33,283 nt of DNA, from NCBI GenBank assembly GCA_000720995.1, contig JOEL01000064.1:1-33283 (forward strand), given 5' to 3'. This DNA is from Streptomyces celluloflavus (GTDB taxonomy: Bacteria; Actinomycetota; Actinomycetes; Streptomycetales; Streptomycetaceae). The first letter of the stretch is position 1. Each line of letters opens with the position of its first letter. Made by a program: the position numbers and the translations under genes. Below the pieces are notes generated by a model. It did no database searches and was not told the DNA's origin. It saw only the letters and a program-made list of their open reading frames with translations. Below, piece by piece: positions 33,210 through 33,283 of this stretch.

Positions 33210-33283
33210 GTTCGGCGGCGTCCTACTCTCCCACAGAGTCCCCTCTGCAGTACCATCGGCGCTGAAAGGCTTAGCTTCCGGGT
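33210..33283 (-). rRNA. rrf: 5S ribosomal RNA, 3' part
   Basis: The reverse complement reads as the 3' ~74 bases of a streptomycete 5S rRNA: ACCCGGAAGCTAAGCCTTTC, the GATGGTACTGCAG loop region, GTGGGAGAGTAGGACGCCGC and the end CGAAC. The 5' part lies beyond the right edge, so an rRNA operon continues to the right on the minus strand. Confidence 0.95.

Noticed and set aside
1-33283. CRISPR arrays, tRNA genes, complete insertion sequences or prophage genes
   Set aside because: I saw no regularly spaced repeats, no tRNA-like cloverleaf with a GTTC arm, and no integrase or full transposase.

Overview
This is high-GC actinobacterial chromosome and almost certainly from a Streptomyces. The window carries bldN with its long N-terminal extension, the cognate anti-sigma gene rsbN, a BldC-type regulator, rex fused to a heme operon, a class I lysyl-tRNA synthetase, many GTG and TTG starts, and the end of an rRNA operon. 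Gene content and order from lysS and argS to the 5S rRNA match what I remember of the lysS-argS-hem-rex-bldN neighbourhood of Streptomyces chromosomes. I could not check this against a database.

Left part (1-4933): a small accessory, biosynthesis-like block. It holds a phytanoyl-CoA-type dioxygenase translationally coupled to an uncharacterised protein with a DGLHR motif, a short-chain dehydrogenase homologue on the opposite strand that has lost three of the four catalytic tetrad residues, a glutamate-1-semialdehyde-aminotransferase-like PLP enzyme, and a SAM methyltransferase. I cannot name the product. Positions 1-461 hold no convincing gene.

Middle part (4986-15800): an RtcB RNA ligase, two tandem DUF3558-type lipoproteins, divergent lysS and argS, a possible 36-residue membrane protein, a second MurG-like glycosyltransferase, and a helix-turn-helix protein with one membrane segment and a long alanine-rich linker.

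Heme and redox part (15882-22331): rex, hemA, hemC, a fused SUMT-like/hemD gene and hemB form one leftward operon in which every junction is a 4-base ATGA or TTGA overlap. A Rex-type operator lies on the rex promoter, with a palindrome matching the remembered Crp consensus 26 bases further upstream. A small glutaredoxin-like gene runs the other way.

Developmental part (22451-28823): a membrane-anchored HAD phosphatase, bldN and rsbN run rightward; an acyltransferase, an atypical epimerase-like SDR, the tiny ribosomal protein bS22 and a BldC-like regulator run leftward. A likely BldN-type promoter and a nested inverted repeat precede rsbN.

Right end (28952-33283): a putative phosphatase, an AcuC-type deacetylase overlapping an MFS transporter gene, a HAD hydrolase, a strong rho-independent terminator and the 3' part of a 5S rRNA gene, all on the minus strand.
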